Positions 26,857 to 34,335 of a DNA stretch of 38,751 bases are shown here, one piece after another. Both the position numbers and the translations under genes were made by a program. The notes under the pieces were generated by a model that worked only from the letters and a program-made list of their open reading frames with translations, ran no database searches and was not told the origin of the DNA. Location of the stretch: contig JABAQN010000044.1 of assembly GCA_019187495.1 (NCBI GenBank), forward strand, positions 1-38,751, given 5' to 3'. Numbering within the stretch: the first letter of the stretch is position 1; each line of letters starts with the position of its first letter. The stretch is from Steroidobacteraceae bacterium. GTDB lineage: Bacteria; Pseudomonadota; Gammaproteobacteria; Steroidobacterales; Steroidobacteraceae.

Positions 26857-27366
26857 ATGCCGGGTTCGGACCAGGATGTCGAACGCACGCTGCTGCCGAC
26901 TGCACCGAAGGAGTATGGCGCGGATTACCGTCTGCACGCGCTGCGCGAGTACGAGCTGTACGTGGAGATGGCCGACCGGGTCAGCAACCGGCGCATGCTC
27001 GCCAATTCATTCTTCGTCGGCATGAACACCGCGGTGGTCGGTGCGCTCGCGATCGCGCTGAAGGAGGGACTCATCCAGTCGCGCACGCTCGTCATCGCGC
27101 CCGCGACGGCCGCGGTGCTGATGTGCGTCGCCTGGTGGCTGATGGTGCTGTCCTACCGGCAGCTCAACGCGGGCAAGTTTCGCGTGATCCTCGCGATGGA
27201 GCGGCACCTGCCGTTCGCACCGTTCGGTGCGGAGTGGAAGGCGCTCGACAACGCGAGCTCGCGGCGCGAGTACCTGCAGACGACCAAAGTGGAACTGCTC
27301 GTGCCGTGGCTCTTCGCCGGCATCCACGTCGCCCTCACGATCGCGATCCTGGTGAAGGCATTCTGA
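26857..27366 (+). CDS. Small three-span membrane protein, RipA-family-like
   Basis: The 169-residue protein starts after a perfect AGGAG and a good spacer. A conserved-looking cytoplasmic N-terminus, YELYVEMADRVSNRR, leads into three hydrophobic spans (about 47-66, 77-97 and 147-167). Between spans 2 and 3 lie SYRQLNAGKFRVI and EWKAL. This arrangement resembles what I recall of RipA-type octameric membrane proteins, which co-occur with SLATT-like proteins; the match is from memory. It is the third gene of the STAND/SLOG cassette, nine bases after the second. Its TGA abuts the opposing stop codon, so the operon ends here. A membrane effector or partner role is inferred. Confidence 0.6.
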   Translation: MPGSDQDVERTLLPTAPKEYGADYRLHALREYELYVEMADRVSNRRMLANSFFVGMNTAVVGALAIALKEGLIQSRTLVIAPATAAVLMCVAWWLMVLSYRQLNAGKFRVILAMERHLPFAPFGAEWKALDNASSRREYLQTTKVELLVPWLFAGIHVALTIAILVKAF

Positions 27367-29262
27367 TCAGGGCTTGCCGAGCAGCGCGTCGCGCCGCGCG
27401 AGGATCGCCCGAAGCTGCGCCTTGTCGAGCCAGGGCCCGAGCGCGCCGGCGAGCCTTCGTGCGTCGAGCGTGCGCAGGCGCCGCGCGAGCTCGGGGCCGA
27501 CGGCCGGCCTCGCGGCGCGGGGATCGAGACGGCGGGCAGTCGGAAAGGCCGCCGCATGACCGATCAGGCGCGCGAGGCCGTCGTCGCGGCCGATGACCAC
27601 GTTGTCGGCGCGGCGCGCGGGATTGCCGGTGAGCGCATCGAACGCACGCATCAGGTTGTATTGCGATTCGAGGCTGCACCAGCGTGGCAGCCGTACGTGA
27701 TCGCGCTCGACGACCGCGGCGCTCACCGCTTTCTCGAGCCAGAACTGCAGCGCGCCCGGCCGGCCGTCGATCGTGCGCTCGACGGTGACCGGCACCATGT
27801 CGATGCCGAGCAGGCGGTCGAGCCGATAGGCCGCGACCTCGTTCTGCCAGCGTCCCGGTTCCGGGGCGGTGATGAAGAGTGCGTGCAGTGACACGTCGCC
27901 GCGACGCAGCGTGAGCCACCGATTGCCCGCGTGCGGCAGCGGCGGCGATTCGTTCGCGACGATATCGGCCTGCGCGAGAAACCCTTCGAGCTGATCGTCG
28001 GTGAGCGCGCCGGGACGATCACCGACGCGGCGGGCCTCGGGATCGGGGACGGCGCGTTCGGCCGGCGTGCGCGCATAGATCGCAGAGCGCGCATCACCTT
28101 CGATGACGAGGGCCGACGGCTGGCCATGGAGGGCGGGCAACATGCCGGTGTCGATCATCGTGACGCGGCCGTCCATCCGGGTCGTGATGCGTTTGGTCTC
28201 GGTGATCGTGTGGCCGATGACGACGCTCGTGCCTGCGAGCTGCCCGAGCACCGCCGACACGGTATCCGTCTCGAAGGCGCTGTTGCACATCGCGGTGCCG
28301 CGATACCAGAGCGGGCCTGCGACGCTGTGGATCGGCGAAGCGTCGGTGCGCTCGAGGGTTGCCACCGCCGCGGCCACGGCCTCCCGGTCGGTGCCGGCAT
28401 ATGCCGTGAGCCGTTCCTTCGCGAGCGCGACGCGCTCATCGTCATCGGTGTCCGGATCGAGCAGCCCCGCCGCGATCAGCGCATGCCACGCGCTCGTGTA
28501 GTCGAGCAGGTCCTGGTGCAGCGATGTCGTGTTGATCGCCTCGAGCGTCTGCGTCGCGAGCCCTGGCGGCAGCCCGCCGTGGGTGAAGAGCACGCCGTTG
28601 ACACGCACCACCAGGGGCCGTGCGAGGAGCCACCTGCCGACCTCGCCCGCCGCGCCGAAGGCCTGCTGGCGCGCGAACCAGCCACGGGGATATTTGCGCG
28701 TGAATGCCGCGCGCGCGGCGTCGTCGGCGAGCCCGCCGAACTCCCCGTGCACGCGCATTTCCTGGAATGCCGTGGCGCGTATCGCCTCGCCTTCCTTCGC
28801 GGCGAAGGCGGCGTAATCGGCCGCGACGGCGTAGCGGACATCGCCGGTGAGATTCATCAGCTCGTGGTTGCCGAGCGTCACGAGCACGCGCCCGCCTGCC
28901 GCCGGCGCCTCGGCCTCGAGCCGCCGCAGCAACGCGATCACTGCGGACGAACCGGGCCCGCGATCGATCAGGTCGCCCGTGCTGACGAGGAAGCTCTCTC
29001 CACCGGCCCAATGCCCTGTCGCATCGATGAGGCCCGTGGCGCGCAGGATCGATTCGTACTCGGCCAGCGCGCCATGCACGTCCCCGATCGCAACGATGCG
29101 CGCGACGCCGGTGCAGGACCACGGCTGCTCGCACTGCGCCGCCGCCCGGGCGGCAGGCGGCACCGAGAACACGGCCAGCCACCCCGCGAGCATGAACCAC
29201 GGCCGCCGGCGCCTCCGGCTGCCCGCCGTCCGCCGTCGGCCGCCGGCCCCGCGCCGCGCCAT
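27367..29262 (-). CDS. Secreted PPP-type metallophosphatase fused to a kinase-like (pseudokinase) domain
   Basis: The 631-residue protein has an Arg-rich N-terminus and a signal helix (MLAGWLAVFSVPPAA). The phosphatase (about 50-410) has every metal motif: IGDVHG, TGDLIDRG, LGNHELMN, FTHGGLPPG and VIGHTIT, in the Shewanella-like phosphatase style. From about 440 a second domain follows: QNEVAAYRLDRLLGIDMVP, VERTIDGRPGALQFWLE, AFDALTGNPARRADNVV, LIGHAAAF and LARRDALL. This matches the bacterial FAM20-like kinase fold, but the expected Asp of the NPDR-type loop is Ala and the IDH-type Asp is Gly, so activity is doubtful. ATG 29262 overlaps the CBS gene stop by one base. The substrate is unknown. 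Confidence 0.72.
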   Translation of the reverse strand: MARRGAGGRRRTAGSRRRRRPWFMLAGWLAVFSVPPAARAAAQCEQPWSCTGVARIVAIGDVHGALAEYESILRATGLIDATGHWAGGESFLVSTGDLIDRGPGSSAVIALLRRLEAEAPAAGGRVLVTLGNHELMNLTGDVRYAVAADYAAFAAKEGEAIRATAFQEMRVHGEFGGLADDAARAAFTRKYPRGWFARQQAFGAAGEVGRWLLARPLVVRVNGVLFTHGGLPPGLATQTLEAINTTSLHQDLLDYTSAWHALIAAGLLDPDTDDDERVALAKERLTAYAGTDREAVAAAVATLERTDASPIHSVAGPLWYRGTAMCNSAFETDTVSAVLGQLAGTSVVIGHTITETKRITTRMDGRVTMIDTGMLPALHGQPSALVIEGDARSAIYARTPAERAVPDPEARRVGDRPGALTDDQLEGFLAQADIVANESPPLPHAGNRWLTLRRGDVSLHALFITAPEPGRWQNEVAAYRLDRLLGIDMVPVTVERTIDGRPGALQFWLEKAVSAAVVERDHVRLPRWCSLESQYNLMRAFDALTGNPARRADNVVIGRDDGLARLIGHAAAFPTARRLDPRAARPAVGPELARRLRTLDARRLAGALGPWLDKAQLRAILARRDALLGKP

Positions 29263-29699
29263 CAGCTTCGTATGTACGCCTCGAGCTGCTCGATCGTCTC
29301 GCGCTGCTGCTCGAGCACGCTCTTCACGAGATCGCCGATCGACAGCACGCCGATCACGCGGCCGTCCTCGAGCACCGGCAGGTGGCGCACGTGCCGGTCG
29401 GTCACGAGGCGCATGCAGGCATCGGTGGTGTCATCCGGCGCCACGGTGACGGCCGGCGCGGACATCACCTGGGAGACCGGCGTATCCCGCGAGGTGCGCC
29501 CGAGCAGCGCGACCTTGCGCGCGTAGTCACGCTCGGACACCACGCCGAGCACGTTCCCGCCCTGCATCACGAGCAGCGCACCTATTCCATGCTCGGCCAT
29601 CAGTTTCAGCGCATCGAGGACCGTGGCATCCGGGCCGATGGCGTGCGCCGCATGCCCCTTGCGATCGAGTACGTGACGAACCAGCATGGCTTCCCTCAT
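29262..29699 (-). CDS. Tandem CBS domain protein
   Basis: The 145-residue protein is a single CBS pair (Bateman module), the fold that usually binds adenosine nucleotides. The first CBS runs to about residue 65 (HAIGPDATVLDALKLM, GALLVMQGGNVLGVVSERDYAR). The second follows (VTVAPDDTTDACMRLVTDRHVRHLPV with VIGVLSIGDLVK). No catalytic domain is attached. The C-terminal helix EQQRETIEQLEAYI is amphipathic. The ATG overlaps the nfeD stop as ATGA, and the TGA overlaps the phosphatase start, so it sits in a tightly coupled operon. It may act as an energy-state sensor for neighbours, but that is inference. Confidence 0.92.
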   Translation of the reverse strand: MREAMLVRHVLDRKGHAAHAIGPDATVLDALKLMAEHGIGALLVMQGGNVLGVVSERDYARKVALLGRTSRDTPVSQVMSAPAVTVAPDDTTDACMRLVTDRHVRHLPVLEDGRVIGVLSIGDLVKSVLEQQRETIEQLEAYIRS

Positions 29700-30142
29700 T
29701 CACCTGCGACGACCATGAGTACCGCACCGTCGACACCGGTCACGCGCACGCGCGTGCCCACCGGCAGCGACGGCCCCGCCACTTTCCACACGGTATCACC
29801 GACCTTCACTTTCCCGAAACCCTGCTGGATCGGCTCGATCAGCGTGAATTGCCGGCCGACATACTGCGCGGCGCGCTGGTTCAGCGCCGGGTGCGTCGTC
29901 GTTTGCGGATTGCGCCGCGCATAGCTGCGAAAAGCCACGATCGCGACGATCCCGAGCACGCCGAACAGCACGAGCTGCAACTGCCAGGGCACTGGTACGA
30001 TCAGCACGAGGGCTCCGACGACGGCAGCCGAAATCGCGAACCAGATGGCGACGGCGCCCGGCATGAAGGTTTCGAGCGCGGCGAGTACGGCAGCGGCGAT
30101 CCACCAGTGCCACCACTCGAGGTGCATGAGGAATTCCGTCAT
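29696..30142 (-). CDS. NfeD family membrane protein
   Basis: This 148-residue protein is a short NfeD: two or three membrane spans (about residues 12-75, with [24 protein letters not shown] split by short breaks) and a C-terminal OB-fold domain with [31 protein letters not shown]. Short NfeD proteins partner with SPFH/stomatin proteins, and the gene here directly follows one. ATG 30142 overlaps the QmcA-like stop as ATGA. The long protease-bearing NfeD form is absent. The pair is thought to organise membrane microdomains. Confidence 0.92.
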   Translation of the reverse strand: MTEFLMHLEWWHWWIAAAVLAALETFMPGAVAIWFAISAAVVGALVLIVPVPWQLQLVLFGVLGIVAIVAFRSYARRNPQTTTHPALNQRAAQYVGRQFTLIEPIQQGFGKVKVGDTVWKVAGPSLPVGTRVRVTGVDGAVLMVVAGE

Positions 30143-31089
30143 GGGCGCTTCGCCGGCGCGGCCGCGCCCGAGGGCTGCTTCGACATCGCGTCCTTCGCCA
30201 GCTCGGCGATGCCGCCGATCGTGCCGATCAGCGCGCTCGCCTCCATCGGCAGGAACAGCACCTTCTGGTTCGGCGCAGTCGCGAAATCCTTCAGCGCATC
30301 GACATACTTCTGCGCGACGAAATAGTTGATCGCCTGCACGTCGCCCTGCGCGATCGCCTGCGAAACCATCGCCGTCGCGCGCGCTTCGGCCTGGGCCAGC
30401 CGCTCGCGGGCTTCGGCCTCGCGGAAGGCGGCTTCCTTGTTGCCCTCCGCCGCGAGCACGACCGACTGCTTCTCGCCTTCTGCCTTCAGGATCGCGGCCT
30501 GGCGGAACCCTTCGGCGTCGAGGATGTTCGCGCGCTTGTCGCGCTCGGCCTTCATCTGCCGCGCCATCGACTCGACGAGGTCCGCCGGCGGCTGGATGTC
30601 CTTGATCTCGATGCGGGTCACCTTGATGCCCCACGGCGTGGTCGCCTCGTCGACGACTTTCAGCAGCCGGTGGTTGATCTCGTCGCGCTTCGACAGCGTT
30701 TCATCGAGGTCCATCGAGCCGACGACGGTGCGGATGTTGGTCATCGTGAGATTGATGACCGCGAGGCGCAGGTTGTCGACCTCGTAGGCGGCCTTGGCAG
30801 CGTCGAGCGCCTGGAAGAACACGACGGCGTCGATGCTGACCATCGCGTTGTCCTTGGTGATCACTTCCTGGCGGGGTACATCGAGCACCTGCTCCATCAT
30901 GTTGATCTTGCGGCCCACCGCTTCGACGAACGGCACGATGAAATGGAAGCCCGGCCCCATCGACTTCTTGTACCGGCCGAAGCGCTCGAGCGTGAATTCG
31001 TAGCCCTGCGGCACTGTGAGCCAGGCTTTCGAGGCGACGACGATGATCGCGACGAGAAGAATGATCGGCAGGAAACCGATATCGAACAT
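30139..31089 (-). CDS. qmcA: SPFH/Band 7 (stomatin-like) membrane protein, QmcA type
   Basis: The 316-residue protein has an N-terminal membrane helix ([18 protein letters not shown]) and the SPFH domain starting [15 protein letters not shown]. It continues with [27 protein letters not shown] in pieces typical of QmcA/YbbK. An Ala/Glu-rich coiled coil follows (about 195-265, [19 protein letters not shown]). The C-terminus [18 protein letters not shown] matches the family. Such proteins form large membrane rings with NfeD partners. An ATG at 31089 follows GAGGGG. It leads the operon qmcA-nfeD-CBS-phosphatase and is divergent from the CheD-like gene. Confidence 0.92.
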   Translation of the reverse strand: MFDIGFLPIILLVAIIVVASKAWLTVPQGYEFTLERFGRYKKSMGPGFHFIVPFVEAVGRKINMMEQVLDVPRQEVITKDNAMVSIDAVVFFQALDAAKAAYEVDNLRLAVINLTMTNIRTVVGSMDLDETLSKRDEINHRLLKVVDEATTPWGIKVTRIEIKDIQPPADLVESMARQMKAERDKRANILDAEGFRQAAILKAEGEKQSVVLAAEGNKEAAFREAEARERLAQAEARATAMVSQAIAQGDVQAINYFVAQKYVDALKDFATAPNQKVLFLPMEASALIGTIGGIAELAKDAMSKQPSGAAAPAKRP

Positions 31090-31163
31090 GCTGTACCCCT
31101 CGATTGTGTCGCCGGGCGGCGGCAGTCCGCCGCCTGCACCATTCTAGCCATGTGGCGCCCGTG

Positions 31164-31667
31164 ATGCAGTTCAAGGTTTCGACCGCGGAAAGGCCGCACC
31201 ATGGCGGCGTGCTGCACCCGGACCCGCGCAAAGTGGATGTCCCGCCGGACCATTTCGAGGTCGCGGAAGACGACGTGTTGTTCACCGCCACGCTCGACGG
31301 CACGCTCGCGGTGTGCCTCTACGATGCCGTCGAGGAGCACGGTGCGCTGCTGCATCTGCGATTCATTGCCCGCGGGGCGAGCCAGACCGACGTCACCGAC
31401 CGCACCCTCGCCTCCGATCTGCTGTTGCTCGACCGCTGCATCGAGCGCTTTCGCGGGGCGATGGAGCGTGGCATCGATGTGCAGGGCAGGATCGCCGCGT
31501 CCGTCGAGGCCGGCGACGCCGCGCGACTCGCCGCGGACGCCGTGCTCGCGCTGATCGGCGAGTATCTCGCGGACGCGGGCGTGAAGGTCGTCACGCGCGA
31601 AATCGAATACGGGCGCGCGCGCGCGCTGCGCTTTCGCCCGAGCCTCGGGCAACTGCGGCTGGAGTAG
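31164..31667 (+). CDS. CheD-fold protein lacking the catalytic cysteine
   Basis: The 167-residue protein aligns by eye with the chemoreceptor glutamine deamidase CheD. LFTATLDGTLAVCLYDAVEEHG fits, in shorter pieces, the family block around GSCVAVC. GALLHLRF keeps the catalytic His. The C-terminus, with GRARALRF and GQLRLE, fits the final strands. The nucleophilic Cys of GSC is replaced by Thr (DGT), while the second, non-catalytic Cys is kept. Deamidase activity is therefore unlikely; a binding or scaffold role is possible. No chemotaxis genes are nearby. ATG 31164 is preceded by an in-frame GTG. It is divergent from qmcA, with 74 bases between them. Confidence 0.62.
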   Translation: MQFKVSTAERPHHGGVLHPDPRKVDVPPDHFEVAEDDVLFTATLDGTLAVCLYDAVEEHGALLHLRFIARGASQTDVTDRTLASDLLLLDRCIERFRGAMERGIDVQGRIAASVEAGDAARLAADAVLALIGEYLADAGVKVVTREIEYGRARALRFRPSLGQLRLE

Positions 31668-31711
31668 CCGGCGGCTTTGCGCCGCCCGGGGATTGGCAGC
31701 ACAATCCGCCG

Positions 31712-33478
31712 ATGCGCCCCCTGCTCGCGCTGCTCGCCGCCAGCCTGATCGCGGCCCCGCACGCCTCGCTCGCGGCCGACGCCCGCCTGCAGGCGCTGTT
31801 CGATTCGGCCTGGGAAGCGGACCTTCGCGACAGTCCCACCATGGCCGACTACCTCGGCGACCACCGCTACGCGGCGGACTGGCCGGACCTGTCACCGGCC
31901 GCCTTCACGGCGCGCTACGCACGCTACACGGCGACCCTGGCGCAACTGAAGGCGATTCCGCGGGCGGGCCTGTCGAAGGCCGACCAGTTGAACTACGACC
32001 TCTTTGCGCAGGACTTCCAGCGCCGTCTCGATGCCAGGCCCTTCAAGCCCTGGCTTTACGAGGCAATCCGGCCCCGCGACGGCGTGCAGACCTCGAGCGA
32101 ACTCGCGGAGCTGCTGCCCTTCGCGACCGTCGCCGACTATGAGGCATGGATCGCGCGCCTGACGAAGATGGGCACGTACATCGACCAGAACATCGCGCTC
32201 CTCGAGACGGCGATCCGCGAAAAACGCACCCAGCCACGCTCGATCATGGAGCGCATCCCGGCGCAACTCGCGAAGCAGATTCCGGACAGCGCCGAGGACA
32301 GCCCGTTCTTCGAGCCCTTCAAGCATTTCCCCGACAGCATCGGCCCCGAAGAGCGGGCGCGGCTCATCGGCGAGGCCGGCCGTGCGATCGATGAGCAGGT
32401 GATCCCGGCCTTCAGGCGTTTCGACGCCTTTTTCCGCGACAAGTACCTGCCCTCGAGCCGCGCCTCGGACGGCATCTGGGACACGCCGGATGGCCTCGCG
32501 TTCTATGCGAACCGCGCCGCATTCCACACCACGACCACGCTCACGCCCGAGGAGATCCACGCGATCGGGCTGCGCGAAGTCGCGCGCATCCGCGCGGAAA
32601 TGGATGCGGTCATCAGGCAGGTCGGATTCAAGGGCAGCTTCGAGGACTTCCTCACCTTCCTGCGGACCGACCCGCAGTTCTACTACAAGACGGGCGACGA
32701 ACTGTTCGAGGCCTACGCCGCGATGGCGAAGCGCATCGACCCGGAGCTCGTGAAGTTCTTCGGCAAGCTGCCGCGCACACCTTACGGCGTGCGTCCGATC
32801 CCGATGACGAGCGCGCCGGACACGACCACCGCCTACTACCAGGGCCCGGCGCTCGACGGCACGCGCGCGGGCTACTACTACGTCAATCTCTACCGGCCCG
32901 AGGTGCGACCGAAGTACGAAATGCCGGTGCTCACGGTGCACGAGGCGGTGCCGGGTCACCACCTGCAGATTGCGCTCGCGATGGAAGACAAGAGCCTGCC
33001 GCTCTTTCGCCGCAACGCCGACTTCACGGCCTACGTCGAGGGCTGGGCGCTCTACAGCGAGCGGCTCGGAGAGCAGATGGGGCTGTACGACGATCCGTAT
33101 GCGAAGTTCGGGCAGCTCACCTACGACATGTGGCGAGCGGTGCGCCTCGTCGTCGACACCGGGATCCACGCGAAGCACTGGACGCGCCAGCAGGCGATCG
33201 ACTACTTCAAGGCGAATGCCGCGAAGAGCGAGGCCGATATCGTGAACGAGATCGATCGCTACATCGCGTGGCCGGGACAGGCGCTCGCGTACAAGATCGG
33301 CCAGCTGCGCATCCTCGACCTGCGGCGCGAGGCGCAGGCTGCGCTCGGCGAGCGGTTCGATATCCGCGCCTTTCACGATGCCGTGCTGTCGACAGGTCCG
33401 GTGCCGCTTGATGTGCTTTCCAGCCGCGTCGAGGCCTGGATCGCGGCGCAGAAGAAGGCGATAGCCAGCTTGCCATAG
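31712..33478 (+). CDS. DUF885 family secreted peptidase-like protein
   Basis: The 588-residue protein has a signal peptide (LLALLAASLIAAPHASLA) and the long helical DUF885 body. The zinc-site motif HEAVPGHHLQ (about residues 411-420) and the downstream EGWALYSERLG supply His, His and Glu ligands as in M3/M32-like metallopeptidases. YYYVNLYRPE, preceding the motif, is also typical. It is probably periplasmic or surface-bound and cuts peptides; the true substrate is unknown. It starts at ATG 31712, 45 bases after the CheD-like gene, with CACAAT six bases before the start. The length matches the family. Confidence 0.9.
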   Translation: MRPLLALLAASLIAAPHASLAADARLQALFDSAWEADLRDSPTMADYLGDHRYAADWPDLSPAAFTARYARYTATLAQLKAIPRAGLSKADQLNYDLFAQDFQRRLDARPFKPWLYEAIRPRDGVQTSSELAELLPFATVADYEAWIARLTKMGTYIDQNIALLETAIREKRTQPRSIMERIPAQLAKQIPDSAEDSPFFEPFKHFPDSIGPEERARLIGEAGRAIDEQVIPAFRRFDAFFRDKYLPSSRASDGIWDTPDGLAFYANRAAFHTTTTLTPEEIHAIGLREVARIRAEMDAVIRQVGFKGSFEDFLTFLRTDPQFYYKTGDELFEAYAAMAKRIDPELVKFFGKLPRTPYGVRPIPMTSAPDTTTAYYQGPALDGTRAGYYYVNLYRPEVRPKYEMPVLTVHEAVPGHHLQIALAMEDKSLPLFRRNADFTAYVEGWALYSERLGEQMGLYDDPYAKFGQLTYDMWRAVRLVVDTGIHAKHWTRQQAIDYFKANAAKSEADIVNEIDRYIAWPGQALAYKIGQLRILDLRREAQAALGERFDIRAFHDAVLSTGPVPLDVLSSRVEAWIAAQKKAIASLP

Positions 33479-33501
33479 GAATATTGTTGCGAATATGCGC
33501 T

Positions 33502-33568
33502 AATCTACTCAATTGAGAGATAGATTGTTTGATTGAAGTGTCGCATCAGATGTCATAGCATCCGATGC
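33502..33568 (+). promoter_or_regulatory. vapBC operator: AT-rich palindromic operator region of the vapBC pair
   Basis: Two dyads lie before the antitoxin start. CTCAATTGAG (33508-33517) is a perfect palindrome flanked by AATCTA and TAGATT. GCATCAGATG (33543-33552) and CATCCGATGC (33559-33568) pair at 9 of 10 positions around TCATAG and end exactly at the ATG. RHH antitoxins bind such paired sites and repress their own operon. There is no Shine-Dalgarno sequence. The stretch is clearly richer in A/T than its surroundings. Confidence 0.6.
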
Positions 33569-33817
33569 ATGCGCACGACACTCGATATCGCTGACGATGT
33601 CCTGCTCGCTGCCAAGGAGCGCGCCCGTCGCGAGGGCCGGACGGCCGGAGAGGTGATTTCTGCGCTCGCGCGCGAGGCGCTCACGCGATCTCCGTCGACG
33701 GACGTTCCTGGCGTCCATGAACCCGAAGCCGTCTACGGGTTTCGCGCGTTTCCATCGCGAGGCGTCGTGATCACCGATGAGCTGGTCGACCGGCTGCGCG
33801 ACGACGACGCTTATTGA
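33569..33817 (+). CDS. vapB: VapB-type ribbon-helix-helix antitoxin
   Basis: The 82-residue protein starts with RTTLDIADDVLLAAKERARREG, a beta strand plus two helices of the RHH/MetJ-Arc DNA-binding fold. A C-terminal tail follows (GFRAFPSRGVVITDELVDRLRDDD) that would wrap and block the toxin. ATG 33569 gives the normal N-terminus, although the frame is open to 33533. Its TGA overlaps the toxin ATG as TGATG, the usual coupling for such pairs. It should neutralise the PIN toxin and, with it, repress the palindromic operator just upstream. Confidence 0.88.
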   Translation: MRTTLDIADDVLLAAKERARREGRTAGEVISALAREALTRSPSTDVPGVHEPEAVYGFRAFPSRGVVITDELVDRLRDDDAY

Positions 33818-34245
33818 TGCGCGCGCTCCTCGACGTCAATGTGCTGATCGCACTCCTCGACGCCGCCCATGTGCACCACCGGGTGGCCCGCAAATGGCTG
33901 GCCCGTGAGGGAGGCACCGGCTGGGCATCGTGTCCGATCACGCAGAACGGCTGCCTTCGTATCCTCACGCATTCGCGCTATCCGAATGCCCAGTCGGTTC
34001 CTGCCGTTGCGGCGCGCCTCGCCGAAGCGATCGCGCACCCGCTGCACGAATTCTGGCCCGATGACATCAGCCTGCTGGATGCCGGGCGCATCGATTCGCA
34101 GCGCGTCCTCAGCGCGAGCCAGATCACTGACCTGTATCTGCTTGCACTCGCCGTGGCCCATCGGGGACGGCTGGTCACCTTCGATCGCTCGATCATTGTC
34201 GAGGCCGTCGCCGGTGCGGAACTGCGGCACCTCGTGGAAATCTGA
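33817..34245 (+). CDS. vapC: VapC-type PIN domain ribonuclease toxin
   Basis: The 142-residue protein is a PIN-domain nuclease: MRALLDVNVLIALLD with the first acidic residue, SCPITQNGCLRIL, then TDLYLLALAVAHRGRLVTFDR with the remaining acidic residues. PIN toxins cut tRNA, rRNA or mRNA in a magnesium-dependent way. The ITQNG position, where some subfamilies have Glu, is Gln; I believe this is normal for this branch. A TTG one codon earlier is also in frame, but ATG 33817 overlapping the antitoxin stop is preferred. The pair looks complete and functional. Confidence 0.9.
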   Translation: MRALLDVNVLIALLDAAHVHHRVARKWLAREGGTGWASCPITQNGCLRILTHSRYPNAQSVPAVAARLAEAIAHPLHEFWPDDISLLDAGRIDSQRVLSASQITDLYLLALAVAHRGRLVTFDRSIIVEAVAGAELRHLVEI

Positions 34246-34249
34246 ACAG

Positions 34250-34309
34250 GGCGGGCAGCGAACGGCGCGCAACGTGCGGCCGGCCGACGCTCCTCTTTGG
34301 CTGCCCGCC
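34250..34309. terminator. Inverted repeat between convergent vapC and peptide-binding lipoprotein genes
   Basis: GGCGGGCAGC (34250-34259) and GCTGCCCGCC (34300-34309) are exact complements separated by 40 bases that themselves contain CGGCCGGCCG. It lies between two convergent stops, so a bidirectional termination role is plausible, but the loop is long and there is no T-run on the plus side. Confidence 0.35.
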
Positions 34310-34335
34310 GCCCGCTCGCCGCGGCTTGATCTTCC

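Noticed and set aside
24706..26937. A 743-codon open frame on the minus strand opposite the SLOG gene
   Set aside because: No family pattern; the plus-strand genes have clear motifs, ribosome sites and tight spacing.
21744..27366. A CBASS operon
   Set aside because: SLOG/SLATT-like parts recall CBASS-type systems, but no cyclic-oligonucleotide synthase is encoded in or next to the cassette.
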